Shown: positions 17,783-28,109, numbered from the stretch's first letter. The stretch: DNA of 64,000 nt from Corynebacterium ulcerans (GCF_900187135.1 NZ_LT906443.1:62001-126000), one strand, 5' to 3'. Notes: generated by a model not told the origin, from the sequence alone. Program-made: numbers and translations.

Positions 17783-18778
17783 GTGAAAGTTGCGGTAATG
17801 GGAGCCGGATCGTGGGGAACAACCCTGGCTAAGGTCTTTGCAGATGCAGGGTGTGATGTTCGCCTATGGGCACGACGTTCTGAAGTCGCAGCTGAGATCA
17901 ACCAGCAGCACACCAACAACCGATACCTTTCTGGCATAGTTCTTCCGGAAGCCTTGCGTGCCACGGATAACCCTGCGCAGGCGCTTGAGGATTCTGACAT
18001 TGTGGTGCTGGGCGTGCCTAGCCAAACATTAAGAGACAACTTATCCGAGTGGGCCGCTGCGATTCCACAGACCGCGATCCTTGTGAGCCTGGCTAAAGGC
18101 ATAGAAAAAGATACTTTCGAGCGGATGAGCCAAGTAATCGCTGAAGTCGCTGGGACTCCCGATACTCAGATTGCCGTTCTCTCCGGGCCAAACCTAGCCC
18201 GCGAGATCGCTGAGGAACAGCCAGCTGCAACAGTGATTGCCTGTACCGACGAGGCGAACGCCCAAAAAGTTCAAGCTGCACTCTCTGCCCCGTACTTCCG
18301 CCCGTACACCAATACAGACGTTATTGGTTGTGAAATCGGTGGAGCCTGCAAAAACGTTATTGCATTAGCGTGCGGTATGGCCGCTGGTAGAGGACTCGGT
18401 GAAAACACAGTGGCCACCGTGATCACTCGCGGCTTGGCGGAAATTACCCGGTTGGGCACCGCAATGGGCGCTGATCCGCGTACCTTCGCCGGACTTGCCG
18501 GATTAGGTGACCTGGTGGCTACGTGTTCCTCACCGCTGTCTCGTAACCGTACTTTTGGCGCGCGACTAGGAGAAGGAAAGACGCTGGAGGACGCAAAAGC
18601 CGCCACTAACGGGCAAGTGGCAGAAGGCGTTATCTCTTCGATGTCTATCTCCCGTCTGGCAGAAATCCATGAAGTAGATATGCCTATTACTCGTGCTGTC
18701 TACGGTGTGTGCCATATGGGTGCAAGTGTTCATGACATGGTTGCGGCGTTGATGGGGCGTACAAAGAAATCCGAGTAG
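17783..18778 (+). CDS. gpsA: Glycerol-3-phosphate dehydrogenase [NAD(P)+]
   Basis: Reduces dihydroxyacetone phosphate to sn-glycerol 3-phosphate for phospholipid synthesis. The N-terminal Rossmann motif is [10 protein letters not shown]. The C-terminal domain shows [23 protein letters not shown] and the GLGDLVATC loop. A long upstream extension of the frame is not coding-like; the GTG at 17783 with GAGGAG at 17771-17776 gives [13 protein letters not shown], the expected start. The protein has about 331 residues. ddl follows 17 bases after, so they are likely co-transcribed. Confidence 0.96.
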   Translation: MKVAVMGAGSWGTTLAKVFADAGCDVRLWARRSEVAAEINQQHTNNRYLSGIVLPEALRATDNPAQALEDSDIVVLGVPSQTLRDNLSEWAAAIPQTAILVSLAKGIEKDTFERMSQVIAEVAGTPDTQIAVLSGPNLAREIAEEQPAATVIACTDEANAQKVQAALSAPYFRPYTNTDVIGCEIGGACKNVIALACGMAAGRGLGENTVATVITRGLAEITRLGTAMGADPRTFAGLAGLGDLVATCSSPLSRNRTFGARLGEGKTLEDAKAATNGQVAEGVISSMSISRLAEIHEVDMPITRAVYGVCHMGASVHDMVAALMGRTKKSE

Positions 18779-18795
18779 CACACAAGGTAAAGTTT

Positions 18796-19884
18796 GTGGT
18801 TGTGACTCAGAATCCTTCCGAAAATCCCCGTGTCAGGGTTGCCGTAGTTTATGGCGGCCAAAGCTCAGAGCATTCCGTTTCCTGCGTTTCTGCCGGGGCG
18901 ATTATGTCTCACCTAGACCCAGAAAAATACGAGGTCTTTCCCGTAGGAATCACCCGTGATGGTGTGTGGACCGTAGGGGAGACCGACGCCACCAAGCTGC
19001 GGACTGTGGACCGCGTTATGCCAGAGGTGGAGTTTGTCCGTGAAGTAAAGCTTTCCGTGAATCCTCGTTCTGCCGGTGAGTTCCGGTATGAGGACGGAAC
19101 GCTGTACGCACATGCCGATGTGATTTTCCCGGCCTTGCATGGTCGATTTGGTGAGGACGGAACCATTCAAGGAATGTTCGAGCTTTCTGGCATTCCTTAT
19201 GTGGGAACCGGAGTGTTGAGTTCTGCCTGTGGCATGGACAAGGAGTACACCAAGAAACTTCTTGCGGCGGAAGGCCTGCCCGTGGGCAAAGAAGTGATCC
19301 TTCGTGGGGACGAAACCCTCACAGATGCCGATAAGCACATGCTGGGTCTCCCTGTGTTTGTTAAGCCCGCACGAGGCGGATCATCCATCGGAATTTCCCG
19401 CGTAGCCGAGTGGGACGACTTCGATGCTGCCCTCACCCTAGCCCGAGAGCATGACACCAAAGTGATCGTGGAAGCGGAGATTAAAGGCGTAGAAGTAGAG
19501 TGCGGCGTACTTGAGCGTGCCGACGGCTCCCTGATCGCTTCAGTGCCGGCACAGCTAGAAGACGTTGATGAAGGCGAAGAAGGCTTCTATGGTTTTGATA
19601 CCAAATACCTAGACAACGTAGTCACAGCCACCATCCCAGCGCCCTTTGATGAGGCAACAACCAAGCTCATCCAATCGCTATCGCTAGAGGCCTTCCAAGC
19701 ACTTAACTGCCGAGGCCTTTCTCGCGTGGACTTTTTTATCACCGCCCAGGGGCCAGTCCTCAATGAGGTGAACACAATGCCGGGCTTTACCCCGATTTCC
19801 ATGTATCCGCAGGTGTTTGAGGCCACCGGGATAGGGTATGCAGAGCTGCTCTCTCACCTGATCGACCAGGCGCTGGCTCAATAA
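18796..19884 (+). CDS. ddl: D-alanine-D-alanine ligase
   Basis: ATP-grasp enzyme making the D-Ala-D-Ala dipeptide for peptidoglycan. Visible signatures are VVYGGQSSEHSVS (substrate loop), PALHGRFGEDG, VKPARGGSSIGIS and the C-terminal RVDFF...NEVNTMPGFTP. At 362 residues it is normal. The start is a GTG at 18796 with a second GTG two codons on, so the start is uncertain by a few residues. It is encoded just after gpsA and closed by a strong terminator. Confidence 0.97.
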   Translation: MVVTQNPSENPRVRVAVVYGGQSSEHSVSCVSAGAIMSHLDPEKYEVFPVGITRDGVWTVGETDATKLRTVDRVMPEVEFVREVKLSVNPRSAGEFRYEDGTLYAHADVIFPALHGRFGEDGTIQGMFELSGIPYVGTGVLSSACGMDKEYTKKLLAAEGLPVGKEVILRGDETLTDADKHMLGLPVFVKPARGGSSIGISRVAEWDDFDAALTLAREHDTKVIVEAEIKGVEVECGVLERADGSLIASVPAQLEDVDEGEEGFYGFDTKYLDNVVTATIPAPFDEATTKLIQSLSLEAFQALNCRGLSRVDFFITAQGPVLNEVNTMPGFTPISMYPQVFEATGIGYAELLSHLIDQALAQ

Positions 19885-19906
19885 AAACCAAAGCATTAAA
19901 AATAAA

Positions 19907-19943
19907 GAGGTTGGCACCACAGGACTTGGTGCCGACCTCTTTT
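19907..19943. terminator. Terminator between ddl and the DUF3515 gene
   Basis: GAGGTTGGCACCA (19907-19919) pairs with TGGTGCCGACCTC (19927-19939), with one mismatched or wobble position, followed by TTTTAC. Its A-rich 5' flank means it can also serve the convergent minus-strand gene. Confidence 0.85.
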
Positions 19944-19956
19944 ACTTTGGGACTGC

Positions 19957-20925
19957 CTAGCGCTTAACAGATGACTCCGCCGTGTGTTTTTCTATGGCTT
20001 TGGTCAACTCCACGAGCGCTGCATTGCCAGAGTTCTGCGGCACGCTAACTGCCACAATCACGTCACGGCCGAGTGCATACCAGGTTGACGCCGTGGTCCC
20101 ATTACCTAAGGTCGTATCCTCAAACCACGCAACGGAATCTATCTGTTGGATACGTGCCCCAGCCTCATAAGCCGATGGGAAGGCAACGCCGCAACGCACC
20201 ATAACAGGCTCGTAGCCTGGTGCGCTCCACGCTGTGGAGCCAGCTGGAAGTCCTGGCACATCACGACGAGAATACTGCGGAGAGTCTCCAAAATGTTCCG
20301 GGAGATCTGACATCAACTCGGTACAACGATCCGAATGAGCGTTTGTGCGAGGATCCGCATCTTGCTGCAACGACTGAAGAGGCAGCGGGTTGGGCTGTGC
20401 CGTTTCCTTGCGTAAAGAAGCAACTGCCGTGGACAGCTCTGGGATAGGTGATGTCGCTTTTCCAAGCCCCGCATCATCAGCCGTCAGGGCTACTACCGGA
20501 AAACGGTCTACCGCGTACCACGTGCGAAACGTCGATCCCGGCGTGGTATCCCTGACTTCTAGCCACGATGTTTCGTCGATAAGCGAAAGCTCCGAAAGCT
20601 GCGTGTACTGCAACGGAAGGTTGACTCCGCACCGCAAAGTTACTCGGTGAGTGGAATCTGACTGCCATGCCGCCGCACCAGCAGGCGCGGGATCGGCAAG
20701 CTCAGCACGCTTGTGCCCGAGAACCTTATGCGGAAGCGCACCAATAAGAGATGCGCATTCGGAGCTTTCAGCCTCAGGGGAATTTGCAGAAGTCATTGCT
20801 ACCGGACGGTGGGCTACCCGATCGTAAACCAGCTTCGCCCCTCCAAGCACCCCCACGACCAATACAATGGCTAATGCCAACGCGAGTGCGATGGGCCCTC
20901 GTTTGAAAGAAGCTTCATTCTGCAT
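19957..20925 (-). CDS. Anchored or secreted protein with two tandem DUF3515 domains
   Basis: One N-terminal membrane segment (about residues 10-35) is followed by two homologous extracytoplasmic domains, roughly 55-175 and 205-315. Each repeats the pattern C..L...LP, then PAG..AW, then a VxxRCGV-P block, then TW/STWYA. The pattern fits DUF3515, of unknown function, usually present as one domain near ddl/thiL in actinobacteria. Paired Cys residues in each unit suggest disulfides. It is divergent from thiL. TATGAT lies 8 bases before the ATG. Confidence 0.75.
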   Translation of the reverse strand: MQNEASFKRGPIALALALAIVLVVGVLGGAKLVYDRVAHRPVAMTSANSPEAESSECASLIGALPHKVLGHKRAELADPAPAGAAAWQSDSTHRVTLRCGVNLPLQYTQLSELSLIDETSWLEVRDTTPGSTFRTWYAVDRFPVVALTADDAGLGKATSPIPELSTAVASLRKETAQPNPLPLQSLQQDADPRTNAHSDRCTELMSDLPEHFGDSPQYSRRDVPGLPAGSTAWSAPGYEPVMVRCGVAFPSAYEAGARIQQIDSVAWFEDTTLGNGTTASTWYALGRDVIVAVSVPQNSGNAALVELTKAIEKHTAESSVKR

Positions 20926-21041
20926 AAGGAATAATCATAGTTTCTGCGATGAACAAGATCGGGTCGCACCGCCGATTGCATCGTGTACTGCTGCACACTG
21001 TAAAAATAAGGTCATAACATACGCGACGGAGGAGAACACTA

Positions 21042-22022
21042 GTGAAAGAACATCTGAATCCGACGCTTGCCGAGGTAGGAGAGCGCGCCGCAATCAACGT
21101 GATCATCGCTCATGCGCCCAGCTCCCGAAACGGCGACGATGCCGCAGTACTTGGGCATGCTTCCGCGAATTCCCGGGCAGTAGTGACCACAGACATGTTG
21201 GTCCAAGACCGACACTTCCGCCTCGATTGGTCTACGCCCGCAGAGATAGGCCGCAAAGCAATCACCCAAAACTTTGCCGATATCGAGGCAATGGGAGCGC
21301 GCCCCGTGGCAGCCCTCCTAGCGATCTCGGCGCCGGCCTACACCCGACTTAACTTTGTTTCTGAACTCGCCAGGGGCATTTCCTCCCGAGTAAAAGACTA
21401 TTCCGCAGAACTCGTCGGCGGAGACATCACAGACGGCGAAGCTATCGTGATTGCAGTAACTGCCGTGGGACAACTAGGTGGTTCACTTCCAGAGCTTTCC
21501 CTCGACCGCGCGCGACCAGGACACACAATCATCGCCTCGGGAGGAATCGGCGAATCCGCCGCAGGGTATGCGCTCCTTCAGCGTTTTGGACGCACGGACA
21601 TCCCGGAAAAATTCCTACCACTGGTAACCGCACACTGCGCGACCATCGTTCCAGAAGGCCGCGGCTTTGTCGCACGCTCAGCAGGCGTAAGCTCCCTGAC
21701 CGATAACTCGGATGGGCTCATCGTGGACTTAAGAACCATGGCCAAAAAATCCGGCGTATCCATGGACCTAGACCCAGAAGCCATCGCCCCAACACCATTG
21801 ATGCTGGAAGCCGCAGAGCTTCTCGACGCCGACCCCTGGCACTGGGTCCTCGGAGGCGGCGAAGACCACACACTCATGGGAACCACTGCCGGCGCACCTC
21901 CCACAGGATTCCGAGCCATCGGAACCGTAGGAAAACGACTCTTTCACGTAGGCCACGACCATGGACAAGTACTCGTCGGCGGAAAATCACCCGCTTATGA
22001 CGACGGCTGGGTCAGCTTTTAA
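21042..22022 (+). CDS. thiL: Thiamine-monophosphate kinase
   Basis: Phosphorylates thiamine monophosphate to the diphosphate coenzyme. PurM/ThiL-type features are GDDAAVL, VVTTDMLVQDRHF, the NFADIEAMGA metal and ATP loop, GGDITDG and SDNSDGL. At 326 residues it is full length. The GTG start has GGAGGAG upstream at a suitable distance. It is followed by ung after 52 bases. No TPP riboswitch is seen upstream. Confidence 0.96.
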   Translation: MKEHLNPTLAEVGERAAINVIIAHAPSSRNGDDAAVLGHASANSRAVVTTDMLVQDRHFRLDWSTPAEIGRKAITQNFADIEAMGARPVAALLAISAPAYTRLNFVSELARGISSRVKDYSAELVGGDITDGEAIVIAVTAVGQLGGSLPELSLDRARPGHTIIASGGIGESAAGYALLQRFGRTDIPEKFLPLVTAHCATIVPEGRGFVARSAGVSSLTDNSDGLIVDLRTMAKKSGVSMDLDPEAIAPTPLMLEAAELLDADPWHWVLGGGEDHTLMGTTAGAPPTGFRAIGTVGKRLFHVGHDHGQVLVGGKSPAYDDGWVSF

Positions 22023-22074
22023 CCATCACTGAACAACCGCAGTAGAGCACAGCACATACATACGAGGAACACGA

Positions 22075-22794
22075 ATGACCGACACTGCATCGAACAACGG
22101 TGCCCCACACACTTCTGCACCCCAACGACAGCACCAACCCCTACCAGTCCACCCCTCGTGGCTAGAGCCGTTGGCCCCTGTAGAAGAGCAGATCCACGCG
22201 ATGGGAGACTTTCTCCGAGAAGAAATAAAAGCAGGTAGGGGATACTTACCCGCAGGCGCAGACGTACTGCGCGCGTTTAGCTACCCCTTTGATGAGATCA
22301 AAGTCCTCATCGTCGGACAAGACCCCTATCCCACCCCAGGTCACGCGATGGGATTGTCCTTTTCCACCCAACCAGGCGTGCGCCCACTACCTAGGAGTCT
22401 TAGCAATATCTTCAAAGAACTATCGCAAGACCTAGGCATCCCGGCACCCCACGACGGCGATCTGACCCCTTGGTCGAGCCAAGGAGTTGCACTCTTTAAC
22501 CGGGTACTTAGCGTCCAACCAGGTAAAGCCGGATCCCACCGCGGACGCGGCTGGGAAGAAGTCACCGAGGTAGCCATCAGAGCCCTCGCCGCACGCAACA
22601 CCCCCTTAGTCGCTATCCTATGGGGACGAGACGCACAAGCAACCAAAGCATTTCTGGGGAATACCCCCTGCATTATGTCCCCGCACCCATCACCGCTATC
22701 TGCATCGAGAGGATTCTTTGGTTCTCGCCCCTTTAGCAGGACAAACAGCTTGCTTCAAGACCTCGGAGTCTCCGGCATCGATTGGCGATTGTAA
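22075..22794 (+). CDS. ung: Uracil-DNA glycosylase, family 1
   Basis: Removes uracil from DNA in base-excision repair. The water-activating motif [16 protein letters not shown] is at about residues 82-97 and the leucine-loop motif HPSPLSA is near the C-terminus. The N-terminal 25 residues are a polar tail. At 239 residues it is typical. The DAK2 gene begins 11 bases after the stop, so they form an operon with recG. Confidence 0.96.
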   Translation: MTDTASNNGAPHTSAPQRQHQPLPVHPSWLEPLAPVEEQIHAMGDFLREEIKAGRGYLPAGADVLRAFSYPFDEIKVLIVGQDPYPTPGHAMGLSFSTQPGVRPLPRSLSNIFKELSQDLGIPAPHDGDLTPWSSQGVALFNRVLSVQPGKAGSHRGRGWEEVTEVAIRALAARNTPLVAILWGRDAQATKAFLGNTPCIMSPHPSPLSASRGFFGSRPFSRTNSLLQDLGVSGIDWRL

Positions 22795-22805
22795 ACTTTT
22801 CTACC

Positions 22806-24518
22806 ATGCCCGACATCACGTTTCTTAGCGGACGCAGCCTCCTACGCTGGGCGGAATGCGCAACAGATGAGCTCGTCGCGCGCCGGGCGGAGATCAACAG
22901 CCTGAATGTGTTCCCGGTACCAGACGCAGATACTGGCTCAAATATGGCGCATACCATGCATGCTGCAGTAGAAGCCGTCCACCAGCTGATCGCCAGTGCC
23001 GGGGGAGAAACCTCACACGATGAGCCTCAAGAACTGAGCGCTTCCGACGTTGCCACAGCGTTGGCCTCCGGTGCTGTACGTGGGGCACGCGGAAACTCGG
23101 GTGTCGTTTTAAGCCAAGTACTACGCGGCATCGCGCAGGCAGCAAACTCGGGTGTCATTGACGCCTCCTGCATCCAAAAATCACTTCTCAATGCACTCGA
23201 TTTTGTGGCTGCAGCGATTACCGACCCCATTGAAGGCACTGTGATCACTGTGCTGCGCGCTGCCGCATTTTCTGCTCGAACCTGCGACACCGACAATCTC
23301 TATGAGGTTGTCACAGTGGCTGCGGAGGCAGCACGAGTAGCCCTGCACAACACTCCCTCACAGCTTGCCGTGCTAAGAGAAGCAGGTGTTGTCGACGCCG
23401 GAGGCCAAGGACTCGTAATCCTCCTGGATGCTCTTGTGGATGCCGTGCTCGCAGACCCCATGAATGCGGCTCACTGCGGTCAAGACTTTCAAGGAGAGGC
23501 CGCGGGCGATTCTCATCACTCGGCAGAACTTTCGCACAGAGCACACTCCCATAGCTTTTCCCAGCACGGGCATGAGGCCTTCCTGGAGGTAATGTTCTAC
23601 ATCGAGGACGTTGACCTAGACGCACTACGAGGCGAACTCCTCGCATTAGGAGACAGCCTTGTGATCGCGGGCATTGGCGAAAAAGCTGGAACAATTCATA
23701 TCCACACCTTTGACGTCGGACGAGTCATTGAACAGGCATACGCCATGGGAAAGGTCAGTGACCTTCGGATTGAGGTACTACCGTCCCTCGGCGAAACCGA
23801 CCACCCAACCCGAATCGTGCTAGCACTTGCCCCGGAAGGAACACTGGCCCAGCTCTACAACGCAGCTGGTGCACTTGTGGTAGTCCGAAAAGGCAAACAG
23901 TTTGCCATCGTCGGTTCAGCGGACCTTGGCCAGGAACCCACCCCGTTGACAGACGGCGTGGCAATAGTCAACGAGCTCATTTCTCGTTCGCATGAAAGCG
24001 GAGCGACCGAAGTGATTTTGCTTCCCAACGGCATGCTCACCAGGGGAGAGATGGCGTCGGTGGAGCGCTCGGCGCGGTCGTTTAAACAATCAATCACCAT
24101 CTTGCCCACAGGTAGCCTCGTCCGTGGGCTAGCAGCACTATCAATGCACGATTCCAGCCAAGCACTCGCCGTCGATACCTATGCCATGACTGAAGCCATC
24201 ACTGGTATGCGTACGGCCAAGATCCGCCCCACCTCAAAAGCCGCCCTCACCGCTGCTGGTGCCTGCGCCAAAGGCGACTACGCAGCCACACTGGGTTCTG
24301 AGACGATTGCAGTAGATGAAGACATTTACACGTGTACCCAACAAGCCGTGCGCAGAATGTTGGATGGCGGCGGAGAACGCGTCACGATCATAGCGTTAGA
24401 ATCACTTGGGCTTAACGAGTCCGAGATAGCCGCAATGCTGCCTCCCAACTCGGAACTTGACCTCACCATCTACCTAGCTGACCACGTGGACAGCCTCGTG
24501 GAAATCGGAGTGGAGTAA
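22806..24518 (+). CDS. DAK2-domain protein (FakA/YloV-like)
   Basis: The N-terminal DAK2 domain (about residues 1-210) carries the ATP/Mg motif PVPDADTGSN. The C-terminal region (about 260-570) matches the FakA-type partner domain. In Firmicutes, FakA phosphorylates fatty acids bound to a DegV/FakB protein; activity here is unproven and no degV gene is in the window. The frame opens from a TTG at 22782, but ATG 22806 (MPDITFLSGRSLLRW) is the plausible start. recG starts 3 bases after the stop, a linkage common in Gram-positive bacteria. Confidence 0.85.
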   Translation: MPDITFLSGRSLLRWAECATDELVARRAEINSLNVFPVPDADTGSNMAHTMHAAVEAVHQLIASAGGETSHDEPQELSASDVATALASGAVRGARGNSGVVLSQVLRGIAQAANSGVIDASCIQKSLLNALDFVAAAITDPIEGTVITVLRAAAFSARTCDTDNLYEVVTVAAEAARVALHNTPSQLAVLREAGVVDAGGQGLVILLDALVDAVLADPMNAAHCGQDFQGEAAGDSHHSAELSHRAHSHSFSQHGHEAFLEVMFYIEDVDLDALRGELLALGDSLVIAGIGEKAGTIHIHTFDVGRVIEQAYAMGKVSDLRIEVLPSLGETDHPTRIVLALAPEGTLAQLYNAAGALVVVRKGKQFAIVGSADLGQEPTPLTDGVAIVNELISRSHESGATEVILLPNGMLTRGEMASVERSARSFKQSITILPTGSLVRGLAALSMHDSSQALAVDTYAMTEAITGMRTAKIRPTSKAALTAAGACAKGDYAATLGSETIAVDEDIYTCTQQAVRRMLDGGGERVTIIALESLGLNESEIAAMLPPNSELDLTIYLADHVDSLVEIGVE

Positions 24519-24521
24519 CCC

Positions 24522-26636
24522 ATGCTGGGCTGGCACGACACGCGACCACTCACACAACTCTTGCCTGAAAAAGAAGCCAAGGCCTTTGCCAAGCACTTTG
24601 GATATCGCTGCGCCGAAGACCTCCTCATGCACCTACCCAGAGCCTATGCCGCCCACGGGTCAGGGCTGAGCGCAGGCCATGCACAAGAAGGCGACATCAT
24701 CACATGCATAGGGGAGATTGTCTCCGCCACCGAGCGAAGAGACCGCAACGGAAACCTCATCTACACCATCGCAATCTCCGACGGTACAGCCACCACCAGC
24801 GCAACGTTTTTCCGCGCTAACTGGATCTCCAAAGTCCTCACCACAGGCGCACGCGGCATGTTCACCGGAAAACTCAAATTTTTCCGAGACAAACCACAAC
24901 TACAGCATCCAGACTTTTTCCTTTTCCCCGATCCCGGCGCCAAAACCCGTGGTTCGGGAGGCTTACAAGCACTATCCACTACAGGAGAGCTTGACGACGT
25001 CACCCACATCATCAACTCGCTCACATACATACCGGTATATCCAGCCAAAAAAGCAATGCCCACGTGGCGGATACTAGGAGCAATACACGAGATATTGGGT
25101 AAAACCCCTCCTATCGTGGACCCACTAGGAGACTTCGTACCCGATGACATGCCTACGCTCGACCAAGCACTACGGGGTGTCCACGAGACAGACTGCGAGA
25201 GAGCCGAACCCTACCTCAACAGACTGAAATACGACGAAGCACTCAGCATCGCTCTAGTGATGGCGCTGCGACGCGCAGACATGAAACGTCGTCAAGCCTT
25301 CCCCATGCCCACCTCCCACACCGGACTCCGCGCCACGCTACTCAAAGCCCTGCCTTTTACACTCACAGAAGGCCAACAACAGGTAGCACAAGAAATCGCA
25401 GAAGACCTAGGGAAGAACACTCCCATGTCGCGCCTGCTACAAGGAGAAGTCGGATCCGGAAAAACCATCGTCTCGCTCATCGCGATGCTCCAGGTCATCG
25501 ATGCCCACAAACAATGCGCCCTTCTCGCCCCAACCGAAGTCCTTGCAACCCAACACGCACACAGCATCCGAGCCACGCTGGCCGCCGCAGACATACAGCT
25601 CACCGTCGTACTACTTACCGGGTCACTACCCACAGCTGAACGCAAAAAAGCACTCCTAGACATCATGTCCGGCGATGCCGACATCATCATCGGAACCCAC
25701 GCCCTTATCCAAGACACCGTCAACTTCTACGACCTCGGTCTCTGCGTCGTCGACGAACAACACAGATTCGGAGTGGAACAGCGCGACTACTTAAGAGCCA
25801 AAGGAAATACAGAACTCACACCACACCTCCTCGTCATGACGGCCACGCCCATCCCAAGAACAATCGCCATGACCGCATTTGGTGATCTCAGCGTCTCCAC
25901 ACTCCGACAACTCCCCGGTGGACGCCGGCCAATCAAGACCTTTGTAGTCAGCTCCGACAACCCCACATGGGGCGAACGCATGTGGAAACGCATCAGAGAA
26001 GAAGTAGAACGAGGCCAACAAATCTACGTGGTATGCCCTCGGGTGAAAAACCACGGCGGGGTAGAAGAAACCACCACAGCCCTACAACACGGAATCTTCA
26101 ACGATCTACGAGTAGAAATGCTCCACGGAAGCATGCACCCCGAAGACAAAGAAACCATAATGGCAGCCTTCGCCGCAGGAACGATTGACATCCTCGTAGC
26201 CACGACCGTCATAGAAGTCGGCATAGACGTACCCAACGCCACCGTCATGCTTATCCGAGAAGCCGAAAACTTCGGAGTCTCCCAACTCCACCAATTACGC
26301 GGACGCGTAGGACGAGGTGGCAAAGAATCAATCTGCTTCCTCCACACCACCGCAGAACCCGATACCCCTGCACGCGAACGTATCCACAAAGTCGCCGCCA
26401 CCACAGACGGCTTTGCCCTCGCAGAAATAGACCTCGAATACCGACAAGAAGGAGACATCCTAGGCGCCCAACAATCAGGAGCCTCCCACAAACGCATCAG
26501 CTTTATCAAAGACAAAGAACTGATCCAACGCGCCAACCACGACGCCGCCACCATAGTCCAACACAACCCAGAAGCAGCCCGATCCATGGTGAGCGACATC
26601 GACGACCGCTCGCAAGACTATCTGGATAAAACATAA
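24522..26636 (+). CDS. recG: ATP-dependent DNA helicase RecG
   Basis: Remodels stalled replication forks and branched DNA. The N-terminal wedge/OB domain runs to about residue 260. The helicase core has Walker A GEVGSGKT (about 308-315), the DEQH box (about 410-413), SAT-type motif MTATPIPRT and motif VI QLRGRVGRG. At 704 residues it is normal for actinobacteria. It is translated directly after the DAK2 gene. Confidence 0.96.
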   Translation: MLGWHDTRPLTQLLPEKEAKAFAKHFGYRCAEDLLMHLPRAYAAHGSGLSAGHAQEGDIITCIGEIVSATERRDRNGNLIYTIAISDGTATTSATFFRANWISKVLTTGARGMFTGKLKFFRDKPQLQHPDFFLFPDPGAKTRGSGGLQALSTTGELDDVTHIINSLTYIPVYPAKKAMPTWRILGAIHEILGKTPPIVDPLGDFVPDDMPTLDQALRGVHETDCERAEPYLNRLKYDEALSIALVMALRRADMKRRQAFPMPTSHTGLRATLLKALPFTLTEGQQQVAQEIAEDLGKNTPMSRLLQGEVGSGKTIVSLIAMLQVIDAHKQCALLAPTEVLATQHAHSIRATLAAADIQLTVVLLTGSLPTAERKKALLDIMSGDADIIIGTHALIQDTVNFYDLGLCVVDEQHRFGVEQRDYLRAKGNTELTPHLLVMTATPIPRTIAMTAFGDLSVSTLRQLPGGRRPIKTFVVSSDNPTWGERMWKRIREEVERGQQIYVVCPRVKNHGGVEETTTALQHGIFNDLRVEMLHGSMHPEDKETIMAAFAAGTIDILVATTVIEVGIDVPNATVMLIREAENFGVSQLHQLRGRVGRGGKESICFLHTTAEPDTPARERIHKVAATTDGFALAEIDLEYRQEGDILGAQQSGASHKRISFIKDKELIQRANHDAATIVQHNPEAARSMVSDIDDRSQDYLDKT

Positions 26637-26714
26637 ACAGATCACCGCACTACCGGAGCAATCCCACCCACCTAAGCTCAAAAGGCTCACAAACCGTACG
26701 CTATGGTTAAAAGC

Positions 26715-26927
26715 ATGAAAATCTGTGCCCCATTCGCCGGAATAGTCCACTACAAAGTAGGACTTGGCGATACCGTTGATACCGGTCAAGAGCTCGCATC
26801 AGTCGAAGCTATCAAGCTTGAGGCCCCCATCATCGCGCCGGGGCCAGGGATCGTAGCAACTTTGGCCAAAGACAACTTTGACGACGTCATGGGCGGGGAC
26901 GTGCTACTTATCGTGGAGGAAGCATAG
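26715..26927 (+). CDS. Small biotinyl/lipoyl-domain protein
   Basis: A single biotinyl-lipoyl attachment domain of about 70 residues. The acceptor Lys lies in VEAIKLEAPI, a variant of the usual EAMKM. The end VMGGDVLLIVEE completes the fold. It may be a free carrier for a carboxylase or an orphan; no carboxylase gene is nearby. The frame also opens at ATG 26703, but TATGGT at 26702-26707 sits 7 bases before ATG 26715, favouring leaderless translation there. The stop directly abuts the rsmD ATG. Confidence 0.85.
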   Translation: MKICAPFAGIVHYKVGLGDTVDTGQELASVEAIKLEAPIIAPGPGIVATLAKDNFDDVMGGDVLLIVEEA

Positions 26928-27506
26928 ATGACTCGAATTATTTCTGGTGAAGCCCGAGGTCGCACAATTAAGGTGCCTGAGCAAGGAACACGGCCTACGT
27001 CGGATCGTGCTCGCGAAGGACTTTTTTCTTCTCTTCAGGTGCGCTTTGGCTTTGTTGGTGCGAAGGTTCTGGATCTTTTTGCGGGATCTGGGGCGCTCGG
27101 TCTTGAGGCCGCGAGCCGGGGCGCGGATGAAGTAGTACTGGTAGAAAACAACCCCAAGGCCGTGCAGATTATTCGCCACAATATGCAGGTTGTTGGGCAT
27201 CCTAACGTCACGGTTGCGGAAATGAAGGCCTCCACCTACGTGGCGAGTGCTCCCAAAGAATACTTTGACATGGTGCTCGCAGACCCTCCTTATGACCTAC
27301 CAGATTCAGACATAGCGGAGATGCTCGTGGCACTGATCCCTACGCTTGTCGACGGAGCAGCGGTCGTCGTAGAGCGCCATCGCGAGTCCCCGGAGACCGC
27401 ATGGCCTGCATGCTTTGTTCCCACCACACAGAAGCTGAAAAAGCGGACTTTTGGAATCGCGCGCATGGACATGGCCGTATTTCATCAAGACCTTGTCTCA
27501 CAATGA
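26928..27506 (+). CDS. rsmD: 16S rRNA (guanine(966)-N(2))-methyltransferase
   Basis: SAM-dependent RNA methyltransferase. The opening RIISGEARGRTIKVP and TRPTSDRAREGLFS are family hallmarks. The SAM-binding motif is VLDLFAGSGALGLEA and the catalytic motif is DPPYDLP. At 192 residues it is full length. It starts on the base after the preceding stop, so translation is coupled. coaD follows after 57 bases, the usual rsmD-coaD linkage. Confidence 0.95.
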   Translation: MTRIISGEARGRTIKVPEQGTRPTSDRAREGLFSSLQVRFGFVGAKVLDLFAGSGALGLEAASRGADEVVLVENNPKAVQIIRHNMQVVGHPNVTVAEMKASTYVASAPKEYFDMVLADPPYDLPDSDIAEMLVALIPTLVDGAAVVVERHRESPETAWPACFVPTTQKLKKRTFGIARMDMAVFHQDLVSQ

Positions 27507-27563
27507 TGCTTGCTGAATGACCGCTACTGTGCACGCTACTTTTTTAACTAATAAGGATGCTTG

Positions 27564-28052
27564 ATGGCCATACACGCTGTTTGCCCTGGTTCTTTTGATC
27601 CCGTAACAAAAGGCCATATTGACATTATCGGCCGTGCCTCCGAAATGTATGGCCACGTGACCGTACTGGTTACGGCAAATCCGAATAAACCCTCCGGAAT
27701 GTTCAACGTTGAAGAGCGCAAAGATCTTATTCGGGCTGCAGTACGAGAGGTCGGGGGGCTGGACAACGTCTCTGTGGACCATTGGGGCGGGCTTTTAGTC
27801 GATTACACAAACGCTCATGACGTGAGTGTTCTGGTGAAAGGACTGCGCACAGCCCTTGACTATGAGTACGAGCTTCCGATGGCACAGATGAACAGGAAGC
27901 TATCTGGGATTGACACGGCATTCCTGATGACTGATCCGGCTTATGGTTATATCTCTTCGACTTTGTGCAAAGAGGTTGTTAAATACGGCGGAAATGTTGA
28001 TGACATGCTCCCGGCTGCAGTTTCTGTGGCAATGAAACAAAAACTCGGCTAG
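27564..28052 (+). CDS. coaD: Phosphopantetheine adenylyltransferase
   Basis: Transfers AMP from ATP to 4'-phosphopantetheine, the penultimate step of CoA synthesis. The nucleotidyltransferase motif is PGSFDPVTKGH (T/HxGH type) near the start. KGLRTALDYEYELPMAQMNR and the ISST loop near the end are typical. It has about 162 residues. ATG 27564 is chosen over TTG 27561. coaE, the next pathway step, is at 42906. Confidence 0.97.
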   Translation: MAIHAVCPGSFDPVTKGHIDIIGRASEMYGHVTVLVTANPNKPSGMFNVEERKDLIRAAVREVGGLDNVSVDHWGGLLVDYTNAHDVSVLVKGLRTALDYEYELPMAQMNRKLSGIDTAFLMTDPAYGYISSTLCKEVVKYGGNVDDMLPAAVSVAMKQKLG

Positions 28053-28109
28053 CGGTTAAACGGCCTCCCGAATATGGGGGACGCGTCAACATGTGCGTGC
28101 GATTCTGGT

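Noticed and set aside
21000..21042. TPP riboswitch upstream of thiL
   Set aside because: The CTGAGA and related conserved elements are absent and the gap is too short.
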